Assembly: GCF_000024965.1 (NCBI RefSeq)
Contig: NC_013530.1
Coordinates: 3,678,777-3,742,776 of the forward strand
Direction of reading: 5' to 3'
DNA: 64,000 bases
Source: Xylanimonas cellulosilytica DSM 15894
GTDB lineage: Bacteria > Actinomycetota > Actinomycetes > Actinomycetales > Cellulomonadaceae
Position numbers and translations under genes: made by a program. A model generated the notes under the pieces. The model ran no database searches, was not told where the DNA came from, and was given only the letters and a program-made list of their open reading frames with translations. Below, piece by piece: positions 24,692-33,433 of this stretch. Every line of letters starts with the position of its first letter. Positions within the stretch are counted from its first letter, which is position 1.

Positions 24692-26380
24692 ATGAACCCG
24701 CTGAAGATCGTCGTCGTCGGCTCCGTCGCGGCGGGCACGTCCGTGGCCGCCAAGGCGCGCCGCAACACCGAGACCGCGCGGATCACCGTCTACGAGCGCG
24801 GCACCGAGATCTCCTACTCCGGGTGCGGGCTGCCGTACTACGTCGGTGGCGACGTCGAGCAGATCTCGGCGCTGACCCCGCGCAGCCCGGCGTGGTTCAA
24901 GGCCCGCTACGACGTCGACATCCGCACCGGTCACGACGTCGTCGCGGTCGACGCCGGCGCGCGCACGATCAGCGTGAAGAACCTCGCCACGGGCGAGACG
25001 TTCGAGGACGCCTACGACGAGCTCGTCCTGGCCACCGGCGTCTCGCCCGTCGTCCCGCCAGTTCCCGGCGTGGACCTGCCGGGGGTGTTCACGGTGCGTA
25101 CCCCGTCCGATGCCGCCGCGATCCGCGCCTGGATCGAGGATCGCGGCGTCACCCGCGCCGTCGTCGTCGGAGCCGGGTACATCGGCCTGGAGATGGCCGA
25201 GCAGCTCGCCCACCGCGGGCTGGGCGTCACGGTGGTCGAGGCGCTCGACCACGCCATGGCCCGCATGGACCCCGACATGTCCGCCCGCGTCGACGCCGAG
25301 CTGCGCAGGCACGACGTCGACCTGCGCCTGGCCACCCGCGTCACCGGCATCACGGGCACGCCCGACGCCGCCACCGGTGTCACCGTCGAGGGGCCCGACG
25401 GCGGGGGGCCCGACGGCGCGGCCTCGGTCGACGCGGGCGTCGTGATCGCGGCCGTCGGGGTCCGCCCGAACGTGGACCTGGCCCGCCAGGTGGGCGCCCG
25501 CATCGGGCAGACCGGCGCGATCGCCGTCGACCGCGTCGGGCGCACGTCCGTCGACCACGTGTGGGCGGTGGGCGACGTCGCCGAGTCCTTCCATCTCGTC
25601 ACCGGGCAGCCGACCTGGGTGCCGCTCGGCTCGACGGCGAACAAGACCGGCCGTATCGCCGGCGACGCGATCACCGGCGGACGACTCGAGCACCGCGGCA
25701 TCCTCGGCACGTCGATCGTGCGCGTCTTCGACCTCGCCGTCGCCCAGACCGGCCTCACCCAGGCGCAGGCCGAGGCGGCCGGGTACGACGTCGAGGTGCT
25801 GCACAACATCAAGCCCGACCGCCCCGAGTACCTCGGCGGGAAGTCGATGGTCATCAAGGCCGTCGCCGACCGCGGCACCGGCCGCCTCCTCGGAGCCCAG
25901 GCCATCGGGCCGTCCGGCGTCGACAAGCGCATCGACGTCCTGGCCACCGCCATCACCTTCGGCGCCGACGTCGCCGACCTGTTCCACCTCGACCTGGCCT
26001 ACTCCCCCACCTACGCCACCACCAAGGACCCGGTGCACTACACCGGCATGGCGCTCGACGGCGCGATCCACGGGCATGCCCCGCTCATCACCCCCGCCGA
26101 GTTGGAGACCCGCCGCAAGGCCGGGGAGAAGATCCAGGTCGTCGACGTCCGCTCCGCCAAGGACCGCGCCAAGTCCCTCGTCGCCGGTTCGGTCCACCTC
26201 CCGCTCGACCAGCTCCGCGAACGGTCCGGCGAGCTCGACCCGACCCTCGTCACCGTGACGTACTGCAACAAGGGCGTCACCGGCAACGCCGGCCAGAACG
26301 TGCTGCGCAACCTCGGCTTCGAACGCGTCTACAACCTGTCCGGCGGCAACCAGAACTGGCAGGCCTGGACCTCCGCCTGA
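24692..26380 (+). CDS. CoA-disulfide reductase-like flavoprotein with C-terminal rhodanese domain
   Basis: A 562-residue protein. The N-terminal pyridine-nucleotide disulfide oxidoreductase starts [19 protein letters not shown] and has the single redox Cys in [13 protein letters not shown], the mark of CoADR/NADH-oxidase relatives. [17 protein letters not shown] is the NADH-binding loop. A dimerisation domain follows, and the rhodanese domain has active loop [13 protein letters not shown]. Known relatives reduce CoA persulfides or polysulfides. It is 14 bp after the ArsR-ArsC gene, so a role in thiol supply or As-thiol chemistry is inferred. Confidence 0.88.
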   Translation: MNPLKIVVVGSVAAGTSVAAKARRNTETARITVYERGTEISYSGCGLPYYVGGDVEQISALTPRSPAWFKARYDVDIRTGHDVVAVDAGARTISVKNLATGETFEDAYDELVLATGVSPVVPPVPGVDLPGVFTVRTPSDAAAIRAWIEDRGVTRAVVVGAGYIGLEMAEQLAHRGLGVTVVEALDHAMARMDPDMSARVDAELRRHDVDLRLATRVTGITGTPDAATGVTVEGPDGGGPDGAASVDAGVVIAAVGVRPNVDLARQVGARIGQTGAIAVDRVGRTSVDHVWAVGDVAESFHLVTGQPTWVPLGSTANKTGRIAGDAITGGRLEHRGILGTSIVRVFDLAVAQTGLTQAQAEAAGYDVEVLHNIKPDRPEYLGGKSMVIKAVADRGTGRLLGAQAIGPSGVDKRIDVLATAITFGADVADLFHLDLAYSPTYATTKDPVHYTGMALDGAIHGHAPLITPAELETRRKAGEKIQVVDVRSAKDRAKSLVAGSVHLPLDQLRERSGELDPTLVTVTYCNKGVTGNAGQNVLRNLGFERVYNLSGGNQNWQAWTSA

Positions 26381-26393
26381 GCCGCCCTCCGGG

Positions 26394-27191
26394 TCAGCGC
26401 GCGTCCGTCGGCTTGACCGCCTTCACGATCGCGCCGTGCATCCCGGCGGCGACCTCGTGGGTGAACGTCACGTCCGTGTCCGTGAACCCTGCCGCGGCGA
26501 GCCCGTCGAGGTACTCCTGCTTCGACAGCGCCCCGGCGACGCACCCCACGTACGAGCCGCGCTCCGCGCGCTGCTCCGGGGCCACGTCATCCTCCGCGAC
26601 GACGTCCGAGATCCCGACCCGGCCGCCGGGGGCCAGCACGCGGAACACCTCGGACAGCACGGCCGGCTTGTCCGTGGACAGGTTGACCACGCAGTTGGAG
26701 ATGACGACGTCGATCGACGCGTCCTCGAACGGCAGGTCCTCGATGGTGCCCTTGCGGAACTCCACGTTGGTGGCACCGGCCTGGGCCGCGTTCGCCCGGG
26801 CGAGCTCGAGCATCTCGTCGGTCATGTCGACGCCGTACGCGAACCCGGTCGCCCCGACCCGCTTCGCCGAGAGCAGCACGTCGATGCCGCCGCCCGAACC
26901 GAGGTCCAGCACCCGCTCCCCCGCGCGCAGCTCGGCGACCGCCGTCGGGTTGCCGCAGCCGAGCGAGGCGAGCACCGCCGTCTCGGGCAGGTCGAGGAGG
27001 TTCGTCGCGTCGTACAGCCCGGATCCGAAGCTCACCGGCGTCGGCCCGGTCCCGCCCTCGCCCTCGCTGCACGACGTCGCCGACGTCGAGCAACAGCTCG
27101 CGTTCTCGGCGACGTTGCCCGTCGCGGCCGCCTTCGCCGCCTGCGCATACCGGTCACGCACCTGCTCGCGCACCGTCTCGTCCACCGCCAT
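26394..27191 (-). CDS. arsM: Arsenite S-adenosylmethionine methyltransferase
   Basis: A 265-residue methyltransferase. The SAM site reads [19 protein letters not shown], with the acidic [12 protein letters not shown] after it. Cysteines expected to bind As(III) are present: [14 protein letters not shown] near residue 35, SNCVVNLS in the middle, and [10 protein letters not shown] in the C-terminal part. ArsM converts As(III) to methylated, partly volatile species. The gene converges on the CoADR gene and diverges from the ArsR gene at 27287, sharing a 95-bp gap with two ArsR-like operators. GGGAGG precedes the ATG. Confidence 0.92.
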   Translation of the reverse strand: MAVDETVREQVRDRYAQAAKAAATGNVAENASCCSTSATSCSEGEGGTGPTPVSFGSGLYDATNLLDLPETAVLASLGCGNPTAVAELRAGERVLDLGSGGGIDVLLSAKRVGATGFAYGVDMTDEMLELARANAAQAGATNVEFRKGTIEDLPFEDASIDVVISNCVVNLSTDKPAVLSEVFRVLAPGGRVGISDVVAEDDVAPEQRAERGSYVGCVAGALSKQEYLDGLAAAGFTDTDVTFTHEVAAGMHGAIVKAVKPTDAR

Positions 27192-27214
27192 GTCCGACCT
27201 CCCACATTGTTCGT

Positions 27215-27266
27215 ATCGACATCTGTCGATGCGGCAACCTTGATGCTCCCATCGATGTTTGTCAAT
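27215..27266. promoter_or_regulatory. Paired ArsR-type operators between arsM and arsR
   Basis: ATCGACATCTGTCGAT (27215-27230) is a 7-2-7 palindrome, and ATCGATGTTTGTCAAT (27251-27266) is a related, weaker copy, starting 36 bp apart. Both fit the ATCGAN4TGTC pattern. They sit in the divergent promoter region, so one regulator could control both genes. Confidence 0.65.
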
Positions 27267-27286
27267 ACATATGGGACCATGGGCCC

Positions 27287-27649
27287 GTGACCACGCTGCT
27301 GCCCCTCATCGAGACTCCCACCGACGCCCCCTGCTGCACGCCGGGCGCCGGCGGTCTCGACCCCGAGCGGGCCGCCACGATCGCCCGCACCTTCAAGGCC
27401 CTCGGCGACCCGACCCGGATCAGGCTGCTGTCGATCATCGCCGCAGCCCCCGACGGCGACGCCTGCATCTGCGACCTGACCGAGCCCGTCGGCCTGTCTC
27501 AGCCGACCGTCTCCCACCACATGAAGCTCCTCGCCGAGGCAGGCCTCGTCACCCGCGAGCAGCGCGGCAAGTGGGCCCACTTCGCGATCGCGCCCGACGC
27601 CCGTGGCACCATCGACGCCGCTCTCGACCTGGCCCTGGACCTTCGGTGA
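27287..27649 (+). CDS. arsR: ArsR-family arsenic-responsive repressor
   Basis: A 120-residue winged-helix repressor. Helices are visible as RTFKALGDPTRIRLLSIIAA and VGLSQPTVSHHMKLLAEAGLV. Metal-binding cysteines are a CC pair at the N-terminus (TDAPCCTPGAG) and DACICDLTEP in the alpha3 region, the arrangement of actinobacterial arsenite sensors. The GTG start has no clear ribosome site, so a leaderless or weakly translated message is possible. It is divergent from arsM. It probably represses both directions and releases DNA on binding As(III). Confidence 0.9.
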   Translation: MTTLLPLIETPTDAPCCTPGAGGLDPERAATIARTFKALGDPTRIRLLSIIAAAPDGDACICDLTEPVGLSQPTVSHHMKLLAEAGLVTREQRGKWAHFAIAPDARGTIDAALDLALDLR

Positions 27650-27723
27650 GGCGCGCCTGACGATCAGAGGGCCGTCCGAGTCGTCTACTCGCGCGCCGTC
27701 TCGCTCGACCCGTCGTAGTCGGC

Positions 27724-27843
27724 GGAAGTGTGCGCAAAGACGTCGCGCACCTTTTGATGGCTTTCATCTGGACCAAGACCGCTGACCAGATCCTCGGATC
27801 CCTCGGCCGACTTCTTCAACGAATCTCAGGCGCGGGACACTAG
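27724..27843 (+). pseudogene. Relic of an IS630-family transposase (C-terminal end)
   Basis: The frame 27724-27843 encodes a tail with AFIWTKTADQILGSLGRL and ends QRISGAGH-stop. This resembles the end of IS630-type transposases (…FxWTKTADxIL…). No catalytic DDE region, start codon or intact terminal inverted repeat is present upstream, so only a remnant survives. Recognition is from memory of the family ending. It marks the right boundary of the arsenic module. Confidence 0.55.
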
Positions 27844-28127
27844 AACGTTCCCAGTAGGCGCGCGCGCGCGGCCGTGTGCTCCATATCGGTGATGCGGCCC
27901 TGCCGGAGCAGGTCATCGAGTTCCGTGAGTCGTTCGTCGAGTGTTGTCGCCGGATGGGACATCTGGGCTACTTCCTCCGACGAGCCTGCGGCGTCGGGGA
28001 AAGTACCGCCACTCATTTGCTCGCGCGTGCGCTCGGGCTTTCGGAAGGTTCCGGCGACCAACAATAGGATTCCAGCTGCAACGACGATCGGAATAATCCA
28101 ACCCAATATGATTGGGATCATGGGCAT
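27840..28127 (-). CDS. Small membrane protein with C-terminal SHOCT domain
   Basis: A 95-residue protein with a single N-terminal helix (IPIILGWIIPIVVAAGILLL), a polar linker, and a SHOCT motif at the end (TLDERLTELDDLLRQGRITD). SHOCT domains are short oligomerisation or tethering modules. The start is placed at ATG 28127, preceded by CAAGGCGG. The upstream frame to 28268 encodes only charged sequence. The stretch 28050-28120 is clearly less GC-rich than its neighbours, which together with the IS630 relic suggests acquisition by transfer. A 248-bp gap to dnaB holds no gene I can see. Confidence 0.7.
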   Translation of the reverse strand: MPMIPIILGWIIPIVVAAGILLLVAGTFRKPERTREQMSGGTFPDAAGSSEEVAQMSHPATTLDERLTELDDLLRQGRITDMEHTAARARLLGTF

Positions 28128-28375
28128 GACCGCCTTGGAGAGAACGTCATCATCGCTTCTACCTTCACTCTCACGGGCCCGCACCGCGAACCGTGGAGAA
28201 ACGGTATCACCGGCTTGCAGGCGTCGGCCTCGATCGGGCGACAGACGGGAGCCTCGTCGCTCGGCCATTGCTCAGGCCCGTGCTTGGCTCACCGGAGCCG
28301 CCACCTTGCCGAGAGGGTTTGTAACGGAGGTGCACGCGTTTGCGATCTAGGTTGCACGTCCACAACTCGACGAGT

Positions 28376-29737
28376 TCAGGCCTGCATGTCCACGAAGCGT
28401 GAGTAGTGCCCCTGGAACGCCACCGTGATCGTGTCGGTCGGGCCATTTCGATGCTTCGCGACAATGAGGTCGGCCTCGCCTGCGCGCGGCGATTCCTTTT
28501 CGTACGCGTCTTCGCGATGCAAAAGGATCACCATGTCAGCATCTTGTTCAATCGAGCCTGACTCGCGAAGGTCCGACATCGCCGGCTTCTTGTCCTGTCG
28601 CTGTTCCGGCCCACGGTTGAGCTGCGACAGCGCGATAACTGGAACTTCGAGTTCCTTCGCCAGCAGCTTCAGCGCACGCGAGAACTCCGAGACCTCCTGC
28701 TGGCGCGACTCCACGCGCTTTCCGGAGGACATGAGCTGGAGGTAGTCGATGACGATCAGCTTGAGGTCGTGCCGCTGCTTGAGGCGTCGCGCCTTCGCGC
28801 GGATCTCCATGAGCGACATGTTGGGCGAGTCGTCGATGAACAGCGGCGCCTCGGACACCTTGCCCATCACCTTGGCGAGCTTCTGCCAGTCGTCGTCGGC
28901 CATGTTGCCGTTGCGGAGCTTCTGCAGGTGCACCCGCGCCTCGGCCGCGAGCAGACGCATGGTGATCTCGTTGCGCCCCATCTCCAGAGAGAAGACAACG
29001 GACGTCTGACCATTCTTAATGGATGCAGAACGCGCAAAATCAATTGCCAGCGTGGACTTTCCGATGGCCGGCCTCGCGGCAATGACGATCATCTGCCCCG
29101 GGTGCAGACCGTTGGTCAGCCGGTCGAGGTCGGCGAACCCGGTCGGCACGCCCGTCATGCCTTCCTTGCGGTTTCCCGCCGCCTCGATCTCGTCCATCGT
29201 GCCGCCGATGATCTCGGCCAGCGGGTGGTAGTCCTCGGTGGTGCGTCGCTCGGTGACGGCGTAGATCTCGGCCTGGGCGTTGTTGACGATGTCGTCGACG
29301 TCGCCGCCCTCTCGGGCGTAGCCGAGCTGGACGATGCGGGTGCCGGCCTCGACGAGGCGGCGCAGCACGGCCCGTTCGCGCACGATGCGCGCGTAGTAGC
29401 CCGCGTTGGCCGCCGTCGGGACGCCCGCGACCAGGTCGGCCAGGAACGCCGCTCCCCCGATGCGGTCCAGCTCGCCACGGCGGCGCAGCTCGTCGGCCAC
29501 CGTGATGGCGTCCGCGGGCTCGCCACGGCCGTACAGGTCGATGATCGAGTCGTAGACGGTCTCGTGCGCCGGGCGGTAGAAGTCGTTGCCGCGGATCGTC
29601 TCGACGACGTCGGCGATGGCGTCCTTGCTGATGAGCATGCCGCCCAGGACGCTCATCTCGGCGTTGACGTCCTGCGGTGGGGTGCGGTCGAACGCGGGGG
29701 TGGCCGAGTACGAGGACTCGAGCTCTTCGATCGACAT
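28376..29737 (-). CDS. dnaB: Replicative DNA helicase DnaB
   Basis: A 453-residue hexameric helicase that unwinds the fork ahead of the polymerase. The N-terminal domain begins TPPQDVNAEMSVLGGMLIS. The RecA-like domain has Walker A IVIAARPAIGKSTLAIDFA, Walker B LKLIVIDYLQLM, the B/H motif VPVIALSQLNRGPEQR, and the arginine-finger region at the C-terminus. No intein interrupts it. Its 5' region holds a cluster of DnaA-box-like sequences, so its transcription may respond to DnaA. Confidence 0.97.
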   Translation of the reverse strand: MSIEELESSYSATPAFDRTPPQDVNAEMSVLGGMLISKDAIADVVETIRGNDFYRPAHETVYDSIIDLYGRGEPADAITVADELRRRGELDRIGGAAFLADLVAGVPTAANAGYYARIVRERAVLRRLVEAGTRIVQLGYAREGGDVDDIVNNAQAEIYAVTERRTTEDYHPLAEIIGGTMDEIEAAGNRKEGMTGVPTGFADLDRLTNGLHPGQMIVIAARPAIGKSTLAIDFARSASIKNGQTSVVFSLEMGRNEITMRLLAAEARVHLQKLRNGNMADDDWQKLAKVMGKVSEAPLFIDDSPNMSLMEIRAKARRLKQRHDLKLIVIDYLQLMSSGKRVESRQQEVSEFSRALKLLAKELEVPVIALSQLNRGPEQRQDKKPAMSDLRESGSIEQDADMVILLHREDAYEKESPRAGEADLIVAKHRNGPTDTITVAFQGHYSRFVDMQA

Positions 29738-29857
29738 GCTTCCCCTGACCCTGGTTCATCCGGACGGTGCCACGTCAGCCACGCTGCCCCCGTTCTACCG
29801 TGGGCCACCGACACCGGGACGACGGTAGGCGCGCCGTGGGCCCGGGGCAACGCATCC

Positions 29858-30008
29858 TGTGGACGGGGATGTGGACCAGGGTGTGGACGAGTCCCCGATA
29901 CTGTGCACAGCCGGTGGACAACCATGTGCACAACTGGGGATCTCACCTGTGTACAACGCCATCCACCCTGCGCGACCTGCGCAGACGTTTCCCTCAGCCT
30001 GTGGAGGA
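29858..30008. promoter_or_regulatory. Cluster of DnaA-box-like 9-mers upstream of dnaB
   Basis: Compared with TGTGGACAA (the reverse of TTGTCCACA): TGTGGACGG 29858, TGTGGACCA 29870, TGTGGACGA 29882, TGTGCACAG 29902, GGTGGACAA 29913, TGTGCACAA 29925, TGTGTACAA 29948, and a weak TGTGGAGGA 30000. All point the same way and many are spaced 11-12 bp. Most carry one mismatch, the rest two. Confidence 0.55.
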
Positions 30009-30015
30009 AAAGAAG

Positions 30016-31359
30016 TTGAGTGAGACGCATCGCATGCGACGGTCCACCGGTCGGATCGACCGCGAGATCCTCGCGCTCGCCGTTCCCGCGCTCGGCGCGC
30101 TGGTCGCCGAACCGCTGTTCGTCCTCGTCGACTCCGCCGTCGTCGGGCACCTGGGGACGCCGCAGCTCGCGGGCCTGAGCCTGGCCTCGAACCTGCTGGT
30201 CCTGCTGGTCGGGCTGTGCGTCTTCCTCGCCTACGCCACCACTGCCTCGGTCGCCCGCCTCACCGGGGCCGGGCGGGAGCGCGAGGCCCTCCAGTCCGGT
30301 GTGGACGGCATGTGGCTCGCGCTCCTCGTCGGCGCGGTCCTGGCCACCGCCCTGTGGCTCGCGGCGCCGTGGGCCACCAGCGCGCTCGGCGGCACCGGGG
30401 AGACCGCACAGCATGCCGTCACCTACCTGCGCTGGTCAGCGCCCGGCCTGCCCGGCATGCTCCTCGTCCTCGCCGCCACGGGCGTGCTGCGCGGCCTCAA
30501 GGACACCCGCACCCCGCTGGTGGTCGCGTCCACCGGGGCGGTGGTCAACGCCGTCCTCAACGTCTCGCTCGTCTACGGCGCCGGCCTCGGCATCATGGGC
30601 TCGGCCCTGGGCACCGCCCTCACGCAGATCGGCATGGGCGTCACGCTGGTCGTCGTCGTCGTGCGCGGGGCCCGACGACGCGGCGCCTCGTTGCGGCCCG
30701 CCGCCGGCGGCATCTGGGCCAACGCCGCCGCCGGAGCGCCTCTGCTCGTCCGCACCGCCTCCCTGCGGCTCGCCATCCTCCTGACGGTCGCGGTGGCGAC
30801 GCGGCTCGGCGACGTCACGCTCGCCGGGTACCAGGTGGTCGCCAGCCTGTGGGGCCTGGCCGCGTTCACGCTCGACGCCCTCGCCATCGCCGCCCAGGCC
30901 CTCGTCGGGCACGGGCTCGGGGCGGGCGACGTCGGCCGGGTCCGCACCGTGCTGCGTCGCTGCCTGCGCTGGGGCGTCACCGCGGGCGCCGTCATCGGCG
31001 TCGTGCTCGCCGCCGCGGGGTGGTGGATCGCCCCGCTCTTCACGTCCGACGACGCCGTCCGCGCCGCCGTGGCAGCCGGGCTCGTGGTGTGCGGGCTGCT
31101 CATGCCGATGGCGGGGTACGTGTTCGTGCTCGACGGCGTCCTCATCGGCGCCGGGGACGGCCGATACCTGGCCGCCGTCGGCATGCTGACCCTCGTCGTA
31201 TACGCACCGTTCGCCGTCGCGGTGGGCGTGTGGGCGCCGAGCGGCGCCGCAGGGCTGGCGTGGCTGTGGGCCGCCTTCGCGGGCGTCTTCATGTTCACAC
31301 GCGCCCTGACGACCGGCCTGCGCGCCCGCGGCACCCGCTGGCTCGTCACAGGCGTCTGA
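30016..31359 (+). CDS. MATE-family efflux transporter (DinF-like)
   Basis: A 447-residue exporter with 12 helices in two similar halves. The first half starts ALAVPALGALVAEPLFVLVD followed by VGHLGTPQLAGLSL, the DinF-type MATE signature. The second half repeats the pattern (LAILLTVAVATRLGDVTLAG). The family exports cationic drugs in exchange for Na+ or H+. TTG 30016 is chosen as start because GGAGGAAA (30003-30010) is properly spaced for it. ATG 30034 is the alternative, six residues shorter. It is divergent to dnaB. Confidence 0.9.
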   Translation: MSETHRMRRSTGRIDREILALAVPALGALVAEPLFVLVDSAVVGHLGTPQLAGLSLASNLLVLLVGLCVFLAYATTASVARLTGAGREREALQSGVDGMWLALLVGAVLATALWLAAPWATSALGGTGETAQHAVTYLRWSAPGLPGMLLVLAATGVLRGLKDTRTPLVVASTGAVVNAVLNVSLVYGAGLGIMGSALGTALTQIGMGVTLVVVVVRGARRRGASLRPAAGGIWANAAAGAPLLVRTASLRLAILLTVAVATRLGDVTLAGYQVVASLWGLAAFTLDALAIAAQALVGHGLGAGDVGRVRTVLRRCLRWGVTAGAVIGVVLAAAGWWIAPLFTSDDAVRAAVAAGLVVCGLLMPMAGYVFVLDGVLIGAGDGRYLAAVGMLTLVVYAPFAVAVGVWAPSGAAGLAWLWAAFAGVFMFTRALTTGLRARGTRWLVTGV

Positions 31360-31378
31360 CGCGGCGGCGAGCTCCGTG

Positions 31379-31413
31379 GGATGACTCGCGAACCACCCGT
31401 TGGCGAGTCATCC
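31379..31413 (+). terminator. Hairpin after the MATE gene
   Basis: GGATGACTCGC (31379-31389) pairs perfectly with 31403-31413 across a 13-base loop, 20 bases after the MATE stop codon. Confidence 0.6.
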
Positions 31414-31447
31414 GACGGACGCCGACCGCGGCCCCACCGCGGAACGG

Positions 31448-31496
31448 CGAACGGGCCCTGGCTCCCGGAGACTTCCCGGGGGCCAGGGCCCGTTCG
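31448..31496 (-). terminator. Strong hairpin ending the rpsF-ssb-rpsR-rplI operon
   Basis: CGAACGGGCCCTGGC (31448-31462) pairs perfectly with 31482-31496, and CCCGG/CCGGG extends the stem to about 20 bp. It begins 14 bases after the rplI stop on the minus strand. Confidence 0.75.
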
Positions 31497-31509
31497 TACG
31501 CTCAGTGCG

Positions 31510-31965
31510 TCAGGCCGAGACGACCTTGACGTTGATCTTCGCCGACACCTCGGGGTGCAGGCGCACCGACACGGTGTACTCACCGGTCGACTTGATCGGC
31601 TGGGCGATCTCGATCTTGCGCTTGTCGACGGCCGGGGCACCGGCAGCGGTCACCGCGGCGGCGATGTCCGACGTCGTCACGGCGCCGAAGAGGCGGCCGG
31701 ACTCACCCGACTTCGCCGTCACGACGACGGCGTTCTCACCGAGGGCCGCGGCGATCGCCTTGGCCTCGTCGAGCGTCGCGATCTCGCGGGACTTGCGAGC
31801 CTTGCGGATCGCAGCGACCTGCGACTCGAAGCCCTTGGTCCACGGGGTCGCAAGGTTGCGGGGGATGAGGTAGTTGCGGGCGTAGCCCGACTTGACCTCG
31901 ACGACATCGCCGGGCTCACCGAGACCGGTGACCTCGTGCGTCAGGATCAGCTTGGAAACAGCCAT
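31510..31965 (-). CDS. rplI: 50S ribosomal protein bL9
   Basis: A 151-residue ribosomal protein with the L9 N-terminal RNA-binding domain ([35 protein letters not shown]), a long helix, and a C-terminal domain ending INVKVVSA. It is the last gene of the rpsF operon, 22 bp after rpsR. Confidence 0.97.
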   Translation of the reverse strand: MAVSKLILTHEVTGLGEPGDVVEVKSGYARNYLIPRNLATPWTKGFESQVAAIRKARKSREIATLDEAKAIAAALGENAVVVTAKSGESGRLFGAVTTSDIAAAVTAAGAPAVDKRKIEIAQPIKSTGEYTVSVRLHPEVSAKINVKVVSA

Positions 31966-31987
31966 GATTGCTCCAGTCCTTCCTGAC

Positions 31988-32224
31988 TCAGCGGGCCGAC
32001 GACGAGTACGGCAGCAGGGCCATCTCGCGCGCGTTCTTGACGGCCTTGGCGATCTGGCGCTGCTCCTGGACGGAGACGCCGGTCACGCGACGGGCACGGA
32101 TCTTGCCGCGGTCGGAGATGAACTTGCGCAGCAGAGCCGTGTCCTTGTAGTCGACGGACTCGATCTTCGCCGTCTTCAGCGGGTTCGACTTCTTCTTGGG
32201 CTTACGCACCACAGGCTTTGCCAT
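31988..32224 (-). CDS. rpsR: 30S ribosomal protein bS18
   Basis: A 78-residue protein with the S18 core [21 protein letters not shown] and [20 protein letters not shown]. The N-terminus is Lys-rich. The zinc-binding cysteines of C+ S18 paralogues are absent, making this a C- form. It binds S6 on the small subunit. It lies 48 bp after ssb with GAAGGAG before the ATG. Confidence 0.97.
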   Translation of the reverse strand: MAKPVVRKPKKKSNPLKTAKIESVDYKDTALLRKFISDRGKIRARRVTGVSVQEQRQIAKAVKNAREMALLPYSSSAR

Positions 32225-32272
32225 GGTGTTGCTCCTTCTGGGAGAAAGTGTGATCTGGGGAGGTGGTGCCGG

Positions 32273-32842
32273 TCAGAACGGAGGCTCGTCGTTGAACGAG
32301 CCGCCCGACGACGCGGGGCCCGCAGAGGCCCACGGGTCGTTCTGCTGACCGCCACCGGAAGATCCGAATCCCCCACCCTGCTGGCCGCCGCCGTAGCCGC
32401 CACCCTGCTGGCCGAAGCCACCCTGGTTGCCGCCACCGCCGAAGCCACCACTCTGGTTGCCGCCACCGCCACCCGAGCGCGGCGTCCGGGTCACCTTCGC
32501 CGAGGCGTACCTCAGCGACGGGCCGACCTCGTCCACCTGCATCTCGACGACGGTGCGCTTCTCGCCCTGCTGCGTCTCGTACGAGCGCTGCGTCAGACGG
32601 CCCTGCACGATCACGCGCATGCCCTTCGTCAGCGACTCGGCCACGTTCTCGGCAGCCTCACGCCAGACCGAGCAGCGCATGAACAGCGCGTCGCCGTCCT
32701 TCCACTCGTTGGCCTGGCGGTCGAACGTCCGCGGCGTCGAGGCCACGGTGAAGCTCGCCACTGCAGCACCGGAGTTGGTGAATCGCAGCTCCGGGTCCGC
32801 CGTCAGGTTTCCGACGACGGTGATGATCGTCTCACCAGCCAT
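32273..32842 (-). CDS. ssb: Single-stranded DNA-binding protein
   Basis: A 189-residue SSB. The N-terminal OB fold reads [20 protein letters not shown] and [19 protein letters not shown] Gly/Gln-rich disordered linker ([19 protein letters not shown] and repeats) follows, and the tip is FNDEPPF, the acidic tail that recruits repair and replication partners. It lies between rpsF and rpsR. Upstream GAAGGAG serves ATG 32842, and a 117-bp gap separates it from rpsF. Confidence 0.97.
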   Translation of the reverse strand: MAGETIITVVGNLTADPELRFTNSGAAVASFTVASTPRTFDRQANEWKDGDALFMRCSVWREAAENVAESLTKGMRVIVQGRLTQRSYETQQGEKRTVVEMQVDEVGPSLRYASAKVTRTPRSGGGGGNQSGGFGGGGNQGGFGQQGGGYGGGQQGGGFGSSGGGQQNDPWASAGPASSGGSFNDEPPF

Positions 32843-32959
32843 GTGTGCAAGCTCCTTCGTTCGACTGAGTGTGCGCCGTAGACGCGGTCCTGGGCGATCC
32901 CATCAGGTACCACCGACAGTGGTCCACCCGACGGGCGCGGGGGAATATTCGGATCAGTC

Positions 32960-33256
32960 TCAGCGAGCGTCCGTGCGCAGGATCTTGGTACGCAGCACGG
33001 CCTCGTTCAGGCCGAGCTGGCGGTCCAGCTCCTTCGCGGTGTCGGACGTGGCGGTGAAGTCCACGACGGCGTAGATGCCCTCGGACTTCTTGTTGATGTC
33101 GAACGCCATGCGGCGGCGACCCCAGATGTCCACCTTGTCGACAGAGCCGCCCTGGGTCGAGATGACCGACAGGTACTTCTCGAGCGACGGGGCGACGGTG
33201 CGCTCCTCGACCTCCGGGTCCAGGATCACCATCAGTTCGTACTGACGCATGCTCAT
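32960..33256 (-). CDS. rpsF: 30S ribosomal protein bS6
   Basis: A 98-residue S6 protein starting [17 protein letters not shown], with the RNA-contact segment [21 protein letters not shown] 33256 (adding Met-Ser) is chosen because AGGAGG lies five bases before it. The second ATG 33250 is too close. It is the first gene of the operon with ssb, rpsR and rplI. Confidence 0.97.
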   Translation of the reverse strand: MSMRQYELMVILDPEVEERTVAPSLEKYLSVISTQGGSVDKVDIWGRRRMAFDINKKSEGIYAVVDFTATSDTAKELDRQLGLNEAVLRTKILRTDAR

Positions 33257-33433
33257 ACCCACCTCCTCTGGTCTGTGCGGCCACGGTCCATCCGTGGCAG
33301 AAGGGGTTGGTGCGTCGCTGTGCCTTGCGCCGCGCCCGGGAGCGGGTACGGGAAGCCACAGACAGTCGACCAGGATACCCGACTCCGGGCCGACGGCAGG
33401 CCGGGTGTCCGGTGCGAGCACCCGGCCCGGCCG

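Noticed and set aside
29767..30015. Earlier start for the MATE gene
   Set aside because: The extension would run through the DnaA-box-like array and has no ribosome site. TTG 30016 follows GGAGGAAA.
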